This document shows positions 33,811 to 43,848 of a stretch of 64,000 nt of DNA, piece after piece. The DNA is from Komagataeibacter sp. FXV3. GTDB lineage: Bacteria; Pseudomonadota; Alphaproteobacteria; Acetobacterales; Acetobacteraceae. A program made the position numbers and the translations under genes. The notes under the pieces are model-generated. The model was not told the origin of the DNA. It saw only the letters and a list, made by a program, of their open reading frames with translations, and did no database searches. The stretch lies in assembly GCF_015155755.1 (NCBI RefSeq), contig NZ_VWPI01000137.1:1-64000 (forward strand), in the 5' to 3' direction. The first letter of the stretch is position 1. Each line of letters begins with the position of its first letter.

Positions 33811-35673
33811 TCAGCGGCTGGTGCGGCGCCCAAGCTGACTGACATCACGTACGGCGCCGCGCGCGGCACTGGTGGTCAGTGCGCTGTAAGCCTGAAGGGC
33901 GACGGAGACTTCGCGTTGCCGGTCTGGCTGCCACGCCCGGTCGCCACGTTCTTCCATTTCGTCGCGGCGGGCAGCCAGCTGCGCATCGGTGACGGTGGTG
34001 CGCAGGACGCGGTTGGGAATGTCGATCTCGATCGTATCGCCTTCATGCAGAAGGCCGATGATGCCGCCTTCCGCCGCCTCGGGCGAGATATGGCCGATCG
34101 ACAGCCCCGAACTGCCGCCAGAAAAGCGGCCATCGGTAATCAGGGCGCATTTTTCAGCCAGTCCCTTGGATTTAAGGTAGCTGGTCGGATACAGCATTTC
34201 CTGCATCCCCGGCCCACCCTTCGGTCCTTCGTAGCGGATCACCACCACGTCGCCCGGCACGATCTTATTGCCAAGGATGGCAGATACGGCCGCGTCCTGG
34301 CTTTCGAAAATGCGGGCCGGGCCGGTAAAGGTCAGCAGGTTATCGGCAACGCCCGCGGTTTTGACGATGGCGCCATCTTCCGCAAGGTTGCCAAACAGCA
34401 CCGCAAGGCCACCGTCCTGGCTGTAGGCGTGTTCCGAATCACGGATCGCGCCATTGGCACGGTCGGTATCCAGCGCCTTGTACCGGCTGGCCTGCGAAAA
34501 TGCTTCCGTGGTGCGCACGCCACCGGGGGCGGCGCGGAAGAAGGTGCGGGCGTCCTCATCCACCGTATCGGCGCTGATATCCCATTTGGACAGGGCTGCC
34601 GCCATGCTGGGTGCATGCACGCTGGGGGTGTCCACGTGCAGCAGGCCCATGCGGGCCAGTTCGCCCATGATGGCGGGAATGCCACCGGCGCGGTGCACGT
34701 CCTCCATGTGGATATCCATGCGCGATGGCGAGACCTTGCACAGGTTGGGCACCTTGTGGGACAGGCGGTCGATGTCGGACATGGTGAAATGCACCTTGCC
34801 CTCATGCGCTGCCGCCAGCAGGTGCAGGACGGTGTTGGTCGACCCGCCCATGGCGATATCGACCGACATGGCGTTTTCAAACGCGGACTTGGTGGCGATG
34901 CCGCGCGGCAGGACCGTGGCGTCGTCATTTTCATACCAGCGGCGGGCAAGGGCGACGATTTCACGGCCCGCGCGCTCGAACAGTTCGCGGCGGTCGGCAT
35001 GGGTCGCGACAAGGCTGCCATTGCCCGGCAGGGCAAGGCCCAGCGCTTCGGTCAGGCAGTTCATGGAATTGGCGGTGAACATGCCCGAGCACGACCCGCA
35101 GGTGGGGCAGGCGGAGCGTTCGATCGTGGCCGACTGTTCATCCGTCACATCCGAATTGGCCGCCGCCACCATGGACGTGATGAGGTCAACCTGCTGTTCG
35201 GTGCCGTTATTGATGATCTTGCCCGCTTCCATCGGCCCGCCGGAGACGAAGATGGTCGGTATGTTCAGCCGCATCGCCGCCATCAGCATGCCCGGCGTGA
35301 TCTTGTCACAGTTGCTTATGCACACCAGCGCGTCGGCGCAGTGGGCGTTGACCATGTATTCCACCGCATCCGCGATCAGTTCGCGCGACGGCAGGCTGTA
35401 CAGCATGCCGCCATGGCCCATGGCGATGCCGTCATCCACGGCAATGGTGTTGAACTCCCGCCCGATGCCACCGGCTTCGGCCACCGCACCGGCCACAAGC
35501 TGGCCCAGGTCCTTGAGGTGGACATGACCGGGCACGAACTGCGTGAACGAATTGGCGATGGCGATGATCGGCTTGCCGAAGTCACCATCCTTCATGCCGG
35601 TTGCACGCCACAGGCTGCGCGCACCGGCCATGTTGCGGCCATGGGTCGTAGTGCGGGAACGATAGGCGGGCAT
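33811..35673 (-). CDS. ilvD: dihydroxy-acid dehydratase
   Basis: Third step of valine/isoleucine biosynthesis, an iron-sulfur enzyme. 620 residues from ATG 35673 ([20 protein letters not shown] matches E. coli IlvD at its start), with a GAGAGGT ribosome site; the 11-codon extension upstream is not used. Cluster cysteines lie in [10 protein letters not shown] and [19 protein letters not shown]; the C-terminal active-site Ser lies in [10 protein letters not shown]. It stands alone, convergent with the small gene across repeat copy 6 and divergent from the AsmA gene. Confidence 0.97.
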   Translation of the reverse strand: MPAYRSRTTTHGRNMAGARSLWRATGMKDGDFGKPIIAIANSFTQFVPGHVHLKDLGQLVAGAVAEAGGIGREFNTIAVDDGIAMGHGGMLYSLPSRELIADAVEYMVNAHCADALVCISNCDKITPGMLMAAMRLNIPTIFVSGGPMEAGKIINNGTEQQVDLITSMVAAANSDVTDEQSATIERSACPTCGSCSGMFTANSMNCLTEALGLALPGNGSLVATHADRRELFERAGREIVALARRWYENDDATVLPRGIATKSAFENAMSVDIAMGGSTNTVLHLLAAAHEGKVHFTMSDIDRLSHKVPNLCKVSPSRMDIHMEDVHRAGGIPAIMGELARMGLLHVDTPSVHAPSMAAALSKWDISADTVDEDARTFFRAAPGGVRTTEAFSQASRYKALDTDRANGAIRDSEHAYSQDGGLAVLFGNLAEDGAIVKTAGVADNLLTFTGPARIFESQDAAVSAILGNKIVPGDVVVIRYEGPKGGPGMQEMLYPTSYLKSKGLAEKCALITDGRFSGGSSGLSIGHISPEAAEGGIIGLLHEGDTIEIDIPNRVLRTTVTDAQLAARRDEMEERGDRAWQPDRQREVSVALQAYSALTTSAARGAVRDVSQLGRRTSR

Positions 35674-35876
35674 GACGGTGACCTCTCGCGACAAAGGGGT
35701 TAGCATAGGGGAACGATATTGCCTGCCCGCATACAGGACGCGCGGCCTGCGCGCCAGTCCAAACCTGCCGTTAACCGTGGACGGGTAGGGAGGGGACGGG
35801 CACGGACCGCAACTCCATCTGCGGCCAGTCGTTCATCTGATACCTTACCCGTCATTGCACAAGGAGCACGCGCGGC

Positions 35877-38003
35877 ATGCCAGAACCGGACCGTCAGGAT
35901 GGATCACCCAGCACACGGCGGCGTGGCGTGCTGGCGCAGATACGGTTTCCGGTGCTGGGGGTTCTGGCGGTTGCCATGCTGGCGCTGGTCATCTTCTGGT
36001 CATGGGACTGGTTCATCCCGATGGTGGAACGCCGGGCGGAGGCCGCGCTGGGTCGCAGGGTCACGATCGCACACCTGCATGTGCATCTGGGGCGCGTGAT
36101 CCGTATTACCGCCGATGACGTACATATTGATGAACCGGACGGGTTTGACACCCTGCCGCCATTCGCCACGGCGGACCACCTGATGGTGGGGGTCAATCTG
36201 TGGCACCTGCTGGGGGGAAGGATCGACCTGCCGGTAATCGCGCTGGACAGGCCGGTCGTGGAACTGGATGAAAAGCGTGACGGCAGCGCCAATTACCATT
36301 TCCCCGGCAGCAGTGATGGCGGGTCCACCGCCATGCCGCAGATCGGGGAACTGAACATTGCCGACGGGCAACTGCATTTCGTGCATGCGGGCCTGCGCAG
36401 CAACATGCGCGCGCAGGTGCATACCACGCCGGCGAAGGCGGATACGCAGGCCCGCATCGTTGCGGATGTGCGCGGTACCTATACCGGGCAGGCCATTACG
36501 GGGCATTTTTCCGGCGGGGCGCTGGTGTCACTGGCGGACAGGACGAAACCCTATCCCATCGATGTCGATGTGCATCACGGCCCCACGCGCCTGACGCTGG
36601 TGGGATCGGTGGATGACCCGCTGTCGTTCCGTGGCGCGCGCCTGAAGCTGACGCTGGCGGGCCCGGACATGTCGCTGCTGTATCCGCTGACGGGCGTGGT
36701 GATCCCGCAGACACCCACCTACCATGTGGCGGGGAGCCTTGATTACCATGACCGGCGCGTGCGCTTTCATGACTTCGAGGGCATGGTCGGGTCCAGCGAC
36801 CTTGGCGGCACGTTGAGCGTCGATCCCCACCAGGCGGTTACGTTCGTGGATGCCGGATTGCATTCTCGCCATGTGGACCTTGCCGATCTTGGCGGTTTCT
36901 TCGGGGCGACACCAGGGGATCATCCCTCCACCACACAGCAGGCGGCGGAACAGAAGGCGCATGAGGCCAGTGGCGCCGTGCTGCCCACCACGCCCATCAA
37001 CCTGCCCAAGCTGAAGGCCACCAATGTCCATCTGGCCTATCACGGGGACCATATCGAAAACCGGCATGTGCCGCTGGATAACATCGATGCGCTGGTGGAT
37101 ATCCGCGACGGGACGATTGATGTCCATCACCTGAGTTTCGGTGTGGGCAAGGGGAAACTGGCCAGCAGTGGCACCTTCGTGCCGCAGGGCAATGGCGTTG
37201 ATGCCCGCATCCGGGTCGATATGGAACAGATCGACCTGTCCCGCCTCATGCAGGCGCTGGGTAATTATCAGGGGCAGGGGACGATTGGCGGCCATATCAT
37301 GGTGCATGGCCATGGGCAGTCGCTGGCGCAGATCGTGGGCGATGGCAATGGCGGCGTAACCATGGCGCTAGATGAAGGCGGGGATATTTCCGCCATCCTG
37401 CCCGACCTGCTGGGGCTGGAACTGGGCAAGGCGCTGCTGTCCGCCCTCGGGCTGCCAGCCAAGACCGACCTGAAATGCCTGATCGCGGACATGCCACTGC
37501 GTGATGGTGTTTTCCATACCAAAACCATGCTGATGGAGACGGGCGATACCTCCACGGTGGGCAAGGGGGATATCAATTTCAGTGACAACACCATCAAATA
37601 CGCCCTGCTGACACGTTCGCGCCATTTCGCCATCGCATCCTTCCCCGGCCCGCTGCACATTACCGGGCCGCTGAAGCACCCCAGCATCATGCCCGGGGCA
37701 GAGGTGATCGGCCGGGCCGTGGCGTCGGTGCTGACGGGCTTTGTCTTCTCCCCCGTGGGCCTGCTGCCCACGATCGAGGCAGGTGTTGGCAAGCAGTCGT
37801 CATGTGCCGAGGCGATCAGGGAGGTGAACGAAAATCCTGCCGCCGGAATCGCGCCCCATGCCTCTCGTCCCGTCCGCCATGTCGCGCATGGCCGCAGGGC
37901 CCCTGCAACACAGCAGGTCAATGGTGCGGTTTCCGGTAACCTGAGCCGTGCGGAACGCGAACATATCCGCGCCGTGTGGGCGCAGCGGATGGCCGCGCAT
38001 TAA
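35877..38003 (+). CDS. AsmA-family protein
   Basis: 708 residues. ATG with AAGGAG ribosome site. A cytoplasmic basic start, one TM helix (IRFPVLGVLAVAMLALVIFWSW, about 23-44), then a very long periplasmic beta-rich region. AsmA features are visible: the N-terminal VERRAEAALGRRVTIAHLHVHLG with DLPVIALDRPVVEL, and the C-terminal AsmA_2 part (RIRVDMEQIDLSRLMQAL, HGHGQSLAQIVGDGNGGVTMAL, GKGDINFSDNTI). AsmA-like proteins are bridge-like lipid carriers between membranes. Followed by tRNA-Thr. Confidence 0.88.
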   Translation: MPEPDRQDGSPSTRRRGVLAQIRFPVLGVLAVAMLALVIFWSWDWFIPMVERRAEAALGRRVTIAHLHVHLGRVIRITADDVHIDEPDGFDTLPPFATADHLMVGVNLWHLLGGRIDLPVIALDRPVVELDEKRDGSANYHFPGSSDGGSTAMPQIGELNIADGQLHFVHAGLRSNMRAQVHTTPAKADTQARIVADVRGTYTGQAITGHFSGGALVSLADRTKPYPIDVDVHHGPTRLTLVGSVDDPLSFRGARLKLTLAGPDMSLLYPLTGVVIPQTPTYHVAGSLDYHDRRVRFHDFEGMVGSSDLGGTLSVDPHQAVTFVDAGLHSRHVDLADLGGFFGATPGDHPSTTQQAAEQKAHEASGAVLPTTPINLPKLKATNVHLAYHGDHIENRHVPLDNIDALVDIRDGTIDVHHLSFGVGKGKLASSGTFVPQGNGVDARIRVDMEQIDLSRLMQALGNYQGQGTIGGHIMVHGHGQSLAQIVGDGNGGVTMALDEGGDISAILPDLLGLELGKALLSALGLPAKTDLKCLIADMPLRDGVFHTKTMLMETGDTSTVGKGDINFSDNTIKYALLTRSRHFAIASFPGPLHITGPLKHPSIMPGAEVIGRAVASVLTGFVFSPVGLLPTIEAGVGKQSSCAEAIREVNENPAAGIAPHASRPVRHVAHGRRAPATQQVNGAVSGNLSRAEREHIRAVWAQRMAAH

Positions 38004-38096
38004 AGGGGAATCCCCGCTTGACCATGCGGGGCATTTCGGCAAAAAGGGGAAACAGGTGCAGTGATGCGTCCGATCGTGGGCGTGCTTCATTGTCAT

Positions 38097-38171
38097 GCCG
38101 GGTTAGCACAGTGGTAGTGCAGCGGTTTTGTAAACCGAAGGCCGGGGGTTCAAATCCCTCACCCGGCACCA
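38097..38171 (+). tRNA. tRNA-Thr (anticodon TGT)
   Basis: 75-base cloverleaf with encoded CCA: acceptor GCCGGGT/ACCCGGC, D arm GCAC/GTGC, anticodon loop TTTGTAA (TGT), T arm GGGGG-TTCAAAT-CCCTC. The outer pair of the anticodon stem is a G-A mismatch. A T-run follows directly and may terminate it. Confidence 0.95.
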
Positions 38172-38292
38172 GTTTTTTTCTGAAAAATTACAGTGATTCT
38201 GTGCGGCGCACGTTGCGCATATGATACCGGCCAGACAGTCGGCATGGTGATTGCCAAACTGATCCATGGACCGTCCGGCAGGTGCATGGGAA

Positions 38293-38376
38293 TGATAAAA
38301 GCTTTTGGGCGCCGCCTTTTTTAAAAGGCGGCGATCTATCGAAGTTTTTTGAAAAACGCTTCACCAGAAACGTCCT
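38293..38376. repeat. two-hairpin intergenic repeat, copy 7 (reverse)
   Basis: GCCGCCTTTTTTAAAAGGCGGC stem followed by GAAGTTTTTTGAAAAACGCTTC and ACCAGAAACGTCC. Lies between tRNA-Thr and the convergent DsbA-like gene. Confidence 0.8.
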
Positions 38377-38940
38377 TCAGGCGAAAATACGCTCCATCCA
38401 TGCTTCGACCGTATCGCCACTGCTGATGGCAGGGTCGATCAGGCCATCCACCATGAAGGTGGGGGAGGCATGGATACCGTTCTGGCGACTGTATTTACAC
38501 TGCCATTTGATGGCTTTCTGCAGTTCCGGCACGGCAAAGGCCGGCGCCAGCTTTACGCCGCTATAATGTTCGATCCGCCTGATGATGTCGTTTGGCGTCG
38601 CGTCCATGTTGGGACCGGCGCAGTGATCGGTAAATTCGAATTCCTCGCGGTGCGCCGCCACGGCTGCCATGACGGTACGGGCGGTCTCCTTGCCCCCTTC
38701 CAGTGTGGCGGCAGCAAGGATGCACCGTATGATGACACCGGAAAACATGTGCCATGGCTGGGACTGCAGGCGGATCCTGATGGTGATCCGGTCCGCGCCG
38801 GCCTTTTCCAGCAGGTCTGGCAGTTTGCCGAAGGCACGGCACGAAAACGGGCAGGTCGGCTCAAGGAAAACCTCGAAAACACGCGGGCCATGGCCCCATA
38901 CAAGCGGATCGACATGCAGGGGGGACGGGGTTGCTGGCAT
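38377..38940 (-). CDS. DsbA-like thioredoxin-fold protein
   Basis: 187 residues from ATG 38940, which has a GAAGGAATCC ribosome site; the upstream 16 codons are not needed. EVFLEPTCPFSCRAFGKLPDLL places two Cys in a C-P-F-S-C pattern where thioredoxins have CxxC. The rest of the DsbA-like fold follows, including the cis-Pro segment near NGIHASPTFMVDG. No signal peptide is seen, so it acts in the cytoplasm. The C-x3-C spacing is unusual for a dithiol oxidoreductase, so it may be a glutathione-dependent or non-redox member. Function uncertain. Confidence 0.75.
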   Translation of the reverse strand: MPATPSPLHVDPLVWGHGPRVFEVFLEPTCPFSCRAFGKLPDLLEKAGADRITIRIRLQSQPWHMFSGVIIRCILAAATLEGGKETARTVMAAVAAHREEFEFTDHCAGPNMDATPNDIIRRIEHYSGVKLAPAFAVPELQKAIKWQCKYSRQNGIHASPTFMVDGLIDPAISSGDTVEAWMERIFA

Positions 38941-39304
38941 TGCCTGGATTCCTTCATGCTGACGGGGTGAGGGGCAGTTCCCCTCCATGGAACATGGGCG
39001 GGGCCTGCCGGTTCATCCACTGTCTTTTTTACCCCACGGATGGGACATATGCCTAATGGACCACTGCGGGCCGGTCGTGGTCGTGCATATAGGCAATCCG
39101 CTGGAAAGGCTGCATAAACGCAACGTTTCCCTTTTCCCGGAAATCTGCCAATGAGATGTCCCGCAAAACAGAAAGAGGTTTTTGGTGAAGCTTTTTTCAA
39201 AAAGCGCCAAAGAATACCGCCTTTTTGAAAAAAGGCGGTACCCAAAAACTTTTATTATTTTCTATCAACTGATTGTCCGGAAACAATTTCCAAGGTGGTA
39301 ATGC
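38941..39304. other. spacer holding repeat copy 8
   Basis: No gene seen. 38941-39170 holds only short frames. Repeat copy 8 (39173-39258) lies at its right side, the only copy between divergent genes. Confidence 0.5.
39173..39258. repeat. two-hairpin intergenic repeat, copy 8
   Basis: AGAGGTTTTTGGTG, damaged first palindrome (GAAGCTTTTTTCAAAAAGCGCC), intact second stem ACCGCCTTTTTGAAAAAAGGCGGT, end ACCCAAAAACTTTT. Sits upstream of the divergent amidohydrolase and DsbA-like genes. Confidence 0.85.
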
Positions 39305-40672
39305 ATGGTCCGCACCCTTTTGCTCAGGAATGCGCTGCGTCTGGTTACAATGGATGCCCGGCGGCGCGAAATCGAAGGGGGATGGGTACTGATACGTGAC
39401 CGGCAGGTCGCGGCCATCGGAACACCTGCGGACCCGTTGCCTGTGGCCGATGATGTCATTGACATGACAGGGCATGTGGTGATGCCGGGCATGGTCAATA
39501 CCCACCACCATATGTACCAGACCCTGACGCGCGTCATTCCGGCGGCACAGGATGCCTCCCTGTTCGGGTGGCTGCAGGCGCTCTATCCCATATGGGCAGG
39601 CCTGACACCGGAGATGATCCGCATTTCCGCCTGCACGGCCATGACGGAACTGCTGTGGTCGGGTTGCACCACCACCAGCGACCATCTGTACTTGTTTCCC
39701 AATGGCGCGCGGCTGGATGATGAAATCGAGGCGGCGGGGCAGATGGGCATACGTTTCCATGCCGCCCGTGGCGCGATGAGTGTTGGCGAAAGCAAGGGCG
39801 GCCTGCCGCCGGACCGCGTGGTGGAGGATGAAGACGCCATCCTGGCGGATACGCAGCGCGTGATCGAAACCTATCATGACCCGGCGCCACTTGCGATGTT
39901 GCGGGTGGCCGTGGCGCCGTGTTCGCCGTTTTCCGTCAGTCGTGATCTTATGCGCAATGCGGCTCACCTCGCGCGTGCGACAGGCACAATGCTGCATACC
40001 CATCTGGCGGAAAATGCCAGCGACATTGCCTACAGCCGTGAAAAATTCAACATGACCCCCGCCGAGTATGCCGAGGACACCGGCTGGGTCGGCCGGGACG
40101 TCTGGCACGCCCATTGCGTGCAACTGGATGATGCCGGCATTCATCGTTTTGGCATGACCCATACCGGCATGGCGCATTGCCCGTGTTCCAACATGCGGCT
40201 GGGGTCGGGTATTGCCCCGGTGCGGCGGATGGTGGCGGCGGGCATGCGCGTCGGGCTGGGGGTGGATGGTTCGGCTTCCAACGACGGCAGCCATATGCTG
40301 GGGGAAGCCCGTCAGGCCATGCTGCTGGGACGCCTGCTGCCCACGGGCAATAACCAGCCCATGATGCAGGCGCGTGAAGTGCTGGAACTGGCCACACGCG
40401 GCGGCGCCTGCGTGCTGGGACGTGATGATGTCGGCTATCTGGCCCCCGGCATGGCGGCGGATATCGTGGCGTTTGACATGCGCGGGATCGACCATGCGGG
40501 CGCGCAGTCCGATCCGGTGGCGGCGCTGGTGTTCTGTACGCCGGGGCGGGTGGCATGCAGCATCGTCAATGGGCGGGTGCTGATCCGCGATGGACAGTTT
40601 ACGGCGCATGACCCGGCCGCACTGGCCCGGCGGCATAACGTGCTGGCCCGTGAACTGCTGGAAAAAGCCTGA
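39305..40672 (+). CDS. amidohydrolase, 8-oxoguanine deaminase type
   Basis: 455 residues, metal-dependent deaminase of the ATZ/TRZ branch. Metal ligands: NTHHHMYQ, MLHTHLAE, HAHCVQL and GVDGSASNDGSHM (catalytic Asp). The CSPFSVSRDLM and ASNDGSHML stretches are what I recognise from 8-oxoguanine deaminases, which salvage or detoxify 8-oxoguanine to urate; other substrates of this subfamily (isoguanine-like, hydroxy-triazines) remain possible. ATG preceded by CCAAGGTGG. It is a single-gene unit, followed by repeat copy 9. Confidence 0.85.
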   Translation: MVRTLLLRNALRLVTMDARRREIEGGWVLIRDRQVAAIGTPADPLPVADDVIDMTGHVVMPGMVNTHHHMYQTLTRVIPAAQDASLFGWLQALYPIWAGLTPEMIRISACTAMTELLWSGCTTTSDHLYLFPNGARLDDEIEAAGQMGIRFHAARGAMSVGESKGGLPPDRVVEDEDAILADTQRVIETYHDPAPLAMLRVAVAPCSPFSVSRDLMRNAAHLARATGTMLHTHLAENASDIAYSREKFNMTPAEYAEDTGWVGRDVWHAHCVQLDDAGIHRFGMTHTGMAHCPCSNMRLGSGIAPVRRMVAAGMRVGLGVDGSASNDGSHMLGEARQAMLLGRLLPTGNNQPMMQAREVLELATRGGACVLGRDDVGYLAPGMAADIVAFDMRGIDHAGAQSDPVAALVFCTPGRVACSIVNGRVLIRDGQFTAHDPAALARRHNVLARELLEKA

Positions 40673-40679
40673 TAAGGAA

Positions 40680-40772
40680 TGACAGAAGTTTCTGGGTGCC
40701 GCGTTTTTTCAAAAAAGGCGGCGTTCTTCGAAGCTTCGTGGGAAAAAGCTTCACCAAAAATTTCTTTATGAT
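40680..40772. repeat. two-hairpin intergenic repeat, copy 9 (reverse)
   Basis: AGAAGTTTCTGGGTGCCGCGTTTTTTCAAAAAAGGCGGC, then GAAGCTTCGTGGGAAAAAGCTTC, ACCAAAAATTTC. Between convergent amidohydrolase and SDR genes. Confidence 0.8.
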
Positions 40773-40807
40773 TCCAAGGATATTCCAGACGGTTCCTGTC
40801 CAGTCGA

Positions 40808-41758
40808 TCAGGTGCGTGAAGAGCGCCGTTTATAGGTGCGGTAGCCCATCCGCCCCAGAATTTTCATGACCGGCAGGCTGAGGTTGAGTAGCCCCTGTGA
40901 CGCCAGGCAGGCGTGGGTGAACAGTTTGTCAAAGACGGAACTGAAAATTTCCCGGCTGCTGCGTTCGCAGCATTCCAGAATCCGTTGCGCCGTGACATCC
41001 GGCTCCTGTGGCTGGTCGATGAAATTGTATATCGACCCGCCTGCATCCATTTCATGGCGCAGCATCGGCGTATTGACGCTGGCGGGATAGATGGATGACA
41101 CCTGTATGTGCCGGGGACGCAGTTCCTGTTCCAGCGCACGGGCAAAACCGCGCAGGCCGAATTTGGCCGCCGTATAGACACTGCTACCCGCCAGCGGAAA
41201 AACCGCGGCCATGGAATTGACGAATACGATATGTCCCCCGCGTCGCATCGCGGGCAGCAGGGCATTGGTCAGTTCAATGGGGGCGGTCAGATCCACCGCA
41301 ATCTGGTCGGCGATTTCCTGCGTACCCATCTCGCCAACCGGTCGGGGCGTAATGATGCCCGCGCAATGCACGATAACGTCAAGTTGCGGCGCATGCTGGA
41401 TAATCGTTCTGGCAGCCTGGCATATGCTGTCCATATTGGTCAGGTCACATACGACGGGCGTGACACCGGGCATGTCCATCTGCGCCTGTCGGGATAATAT
41501 GATTACCTGATAGCCACACCCGAGCATGCGGCGTACCAGTGCCTGTCCAATGCCGCCGGTTGCCCCGGTCACGACGGCGACCCGTCCTGTCGTGGGCCTG
41601 CCGATTCTGTCGTTTAAATAACTCTTTTCCAACGAACTACATACTTCCCTGACCGCAATGTCCTGTCGTAGCGCCTGATACGCGCCAGACCCGACATTCC
41701 GCAAGGGCTTTTCCCTGCGGTGCAAGGGAATGCCTACCCCCTGTCTGATCGTATCCAT
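40808..41758 (-). CDS. short-chain dehydrogenase/reductase
   Basis: The classical SDR core is complete: nucleotide loop TGATGGIG, CAGI, catalytic NSMAAVFPLAGSSVYTAAKFG (Ser, Tyr-x3-Lys). An N-terminal extension of about 60 residues precedes the Rossmann fold, and a C-terminal part of about 60 residues ends basic (YRTYKRRSSRT), suggesting membrane association. The start is uncertain: the frame is open to 41836, with ATGs at 41836, 41806 and 41758 and no clear ribosome site at any. Substrate unknown. Confidence 0.8.
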   Translation of the reverse strand: MDTIRQGVGIPLHRREKPLRNVGSGAYQALRQDIAVREVCSSLEKSYLNDRIGRPTTGRVAVVTGATGGIGQALVRRMLGCGYQVIILSRQAQMDMPGVTPVVCDLTNMDSICQAARTIIQHAPQLDVIVHCAGIITPRPVGEMGTQEIADQIAVDLTAPIELTNALLPAMRRGGHIVFVNSMAAVFPLAGSSVYTAAKFGLRGFARALEQELRPRHIQVSSIYPASVNTPMLRHEMDAGGSIYNFIDQPQEPDVTAQRILECCERSSREIFSSVFDKLFTHACLASQGLLNLSLPVMKILGRMGYRTYKRRSSRT

Positions 41759-42293
41759 GATATCTGTAATAAAATGATACGTCGATAACCCTTTATTCCC
41801 GCGCATCAATATACCGGCATACCCCGGCAGGGGCATGAATGGTGTTATACTGTATTAGTGTTATGCCTGACGTGTACAGCACCCGTCTGGCAGGAAATTT
41901 GCGATACCGTTGCCCGATGGACGCAATCAGTGACTGGCAATCTGATCCGGGCATATGGTGCGGACCGTTTCTGGCAGTACCATGAACTGCCTTTATTGCC
42001 GGGCTGACCGGATCCGGTACACGCAGGGACGTGCATCCGTGACCGCATGCCGCTTTCAATCCCATGTCGTCCATACCGGTGTGTCACGGGACGGCACACT
42101 GCCTGGGACGACGCTATGGTGCTATGCGGCTCATCTGGCTGGTCGCGGGCACAACTGCGACCGGAACGGCTGTCTTTCCAGCCGATGAGGCGACCGTTGC
42201 CTGGATGACTGGTTGCTGCGATTACGGCCCGATGGGTATGCGGACAGGCGCGTTCGCATATCATGGAAGCATCGGACTAATTCTTATAGGTTG
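41759..42293. other. spacer before the accessory cluster, no gene seen
   Basis: About 450 unassigned bases beyond the possible SDR start. Frames on both strands are short and biased unlike real genes here. GC begins to fall from here into the accessory cluster. Confidence 0.45.
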
Positions 42294-43214
42294 CTACTGT
42301 GCCGCTGGTGACGGTGCTGCCGGTTTGAATTTCTGTGCCGTATCAGGCTGGTAACAGGCAATCAGGGGTTCCAGTATCTTGGCTGCTTTCTGATAGCCGC
42401 TTGGTGTCAGATGCACGCCGTCGTCTGCACGCAGGCGTACCTTGGATCCATCGACACCTTCGCCATATGCGGAAAAATGTCCATTGTCGGAAAAGGCTGT
42501 CCATAGCGGTACGAACTGGGCACCGTTCCCGGCCGCCTGATCCTGGAAAATGGTATTCAGGGTCGCCATGTCAGCGGAGAATTCTTCATCACGCACCATG
42601 GGATGCCCAACCCAGATCACCGGGATATGTGCATTTTTCAGCGTCGTCATGATGTCACGTACACGCGCTGAGTAAATTTTTGTAAAATTCGCCAGTTGGG
42701 CCGGATCAACCACACCATGCACCCTGACCGGAGGTCTGTCATTGGCGCCAAACATGACAACGGCAACATCGGCATGCTCGGTCGCCGCCAGTTTATGAAC
42801 CTCGTCCGGCCAGTTAAAGAATGATACGGACACCAGACCGGTGGAAATCTTACTATGGTCCAGGACACGCATGTTCCTGTTGGTGCGATAAAGCCATCGC
42901 AGCCCACCCGCCAGGCCCTGGGCCTGTGAATCACCAATCACCAGTATGCGCCCGGTTTCACCAGACGATGCATGGCAGACCGGTGCCGGTGCCGCCGGGG
43001 TCGTAACAGGCGCGGGGGAAGCCGCATCGGAGGATGTGGCAGGTGTCGCCTGCGCAGTGGCAGAAGGCGCCGGAGCAGATGCAGGGGCCGGCAAACCGCC
43101 CGGGGAGGTCCCGGTTGCAGCAGCCGGTCCCGGGGGCTGTGCATTGGCACCAGCACATAGCGTGGAAAACAGCACAGTCGCGCACATCAAATGGCGAAGC
43201 CGACCTTGAGGCAT
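42294..43214 (-). CDS. secreted SGNH/GDSL hydrolase (DUF459-like)
   Basis: 306 residues from ATG 43214, giving a signal peptide (LMCATVLFSTLCAGANA) and a Pro/Ala/Ser-rich linker of about 60 residues. The SGNH domain follows: block I VIGDSQAQGLA (Ser nucleophile; GDSQ instead of GDSL), block III GANDRPP (Asn), and DGVHLTPSGY with the Asp-His pair. All catalytic residues are present, so it is a likely esterase or O-acyltransferase of a periplasmic or surface polymer. It shares the strand with the lytic transglycosylase 630 bases upstream. Confidence 0.85.
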   Translation of the reverse strand: MPQGRLRHLMCATVLFSTLCAGANAQPPGPAAATGTSPGGLPAPASAPAPSATAQATPATSSDAASPAPVTTPAAPAPVCHASSGETGRILVIGDSQAQGLAGGLRWLYRTNRNMRVLDHSKISTGLVSVSFFNWPDEVHKLAATEHADVAVVMFGANDRPPVRVHGVVDPAQLANFTKIYSARVRDIMTTLKNAHIPVIWVGHPMVRDEEFSADMATLNTIFQDQAAGNGAQFVPLWTAFSDNGHFSAYGEGVDGSKVRLRADDGVHLTPSGYQKAAKILEPLIACYQPDTAQKFKPAAPSPAAQ

Positions 43215-43848
43215 ATTGTTCTTTTCAAGCCAGCCGGAAGAAAAAATCATAAACGCCTCAAAGGTATTCGCAACAGATTGATGCGCGACGAACGGAATTG
43301 AACCAAGCAATCCCGATATGGATGGCTTGTAATTATAATGCAGTTTCAAAGGAACTGTGCGGATTGATAGATCTTGATTCTGCGACTCAACTCCAGCACG
43401 CGGAAATATTTAATATTTTATAAAAATTGGAACTGTACACATTTATAGATGTTTCCTTACTATGATCCTTTAAAGGCGTCAATCTTTCCCGAAACAATTC
43501 GTGGCGTCATCACTGCATATCTGATCATTCCTGAAGTAGAGTCCGGTCAGGAAGGGGGTAGATGACTGAAACTCGACCAATTTTCGGAAGAACAGGGCAT
43601 CAACATGCCGCATGCCACGTAATGGCATGCGGGTGATTACCTGCGGTCGGATGGTTGCGGTGTCAGGTATGCCTGTGTTGCCATGTCCGGGACGGGGCCT
43701 GTCAACCACGTTCATAACGTTTGCTGGAAACGGGGCGACAACCTGTTATATGGCTGATTGAACAGGCAGCCTTTGTGACAGTGTACAAATCAAGAAGAAG
43801 TTTTGAGTTGGCTTTTATTTATTAAAAAATTGATTTTAAACGATTTTT
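43215..43848. other. AT-rich spacer, no gene confirmed
   Basis: About 630 bases, clearly AT-richer than the core genome (especially 43370-43460 and 43780-43850). A minus-strand frame of 78 codons at 43479-43715 has no recognisable family and an unconvincing start. Confidence 0.45.

Noticed and set aside
43479-43715. 78-codon minus-strand frame in the AT-rich spacer
   Set aside because: No ribosome site, no recognisable domain and unusual composition; likely chance.
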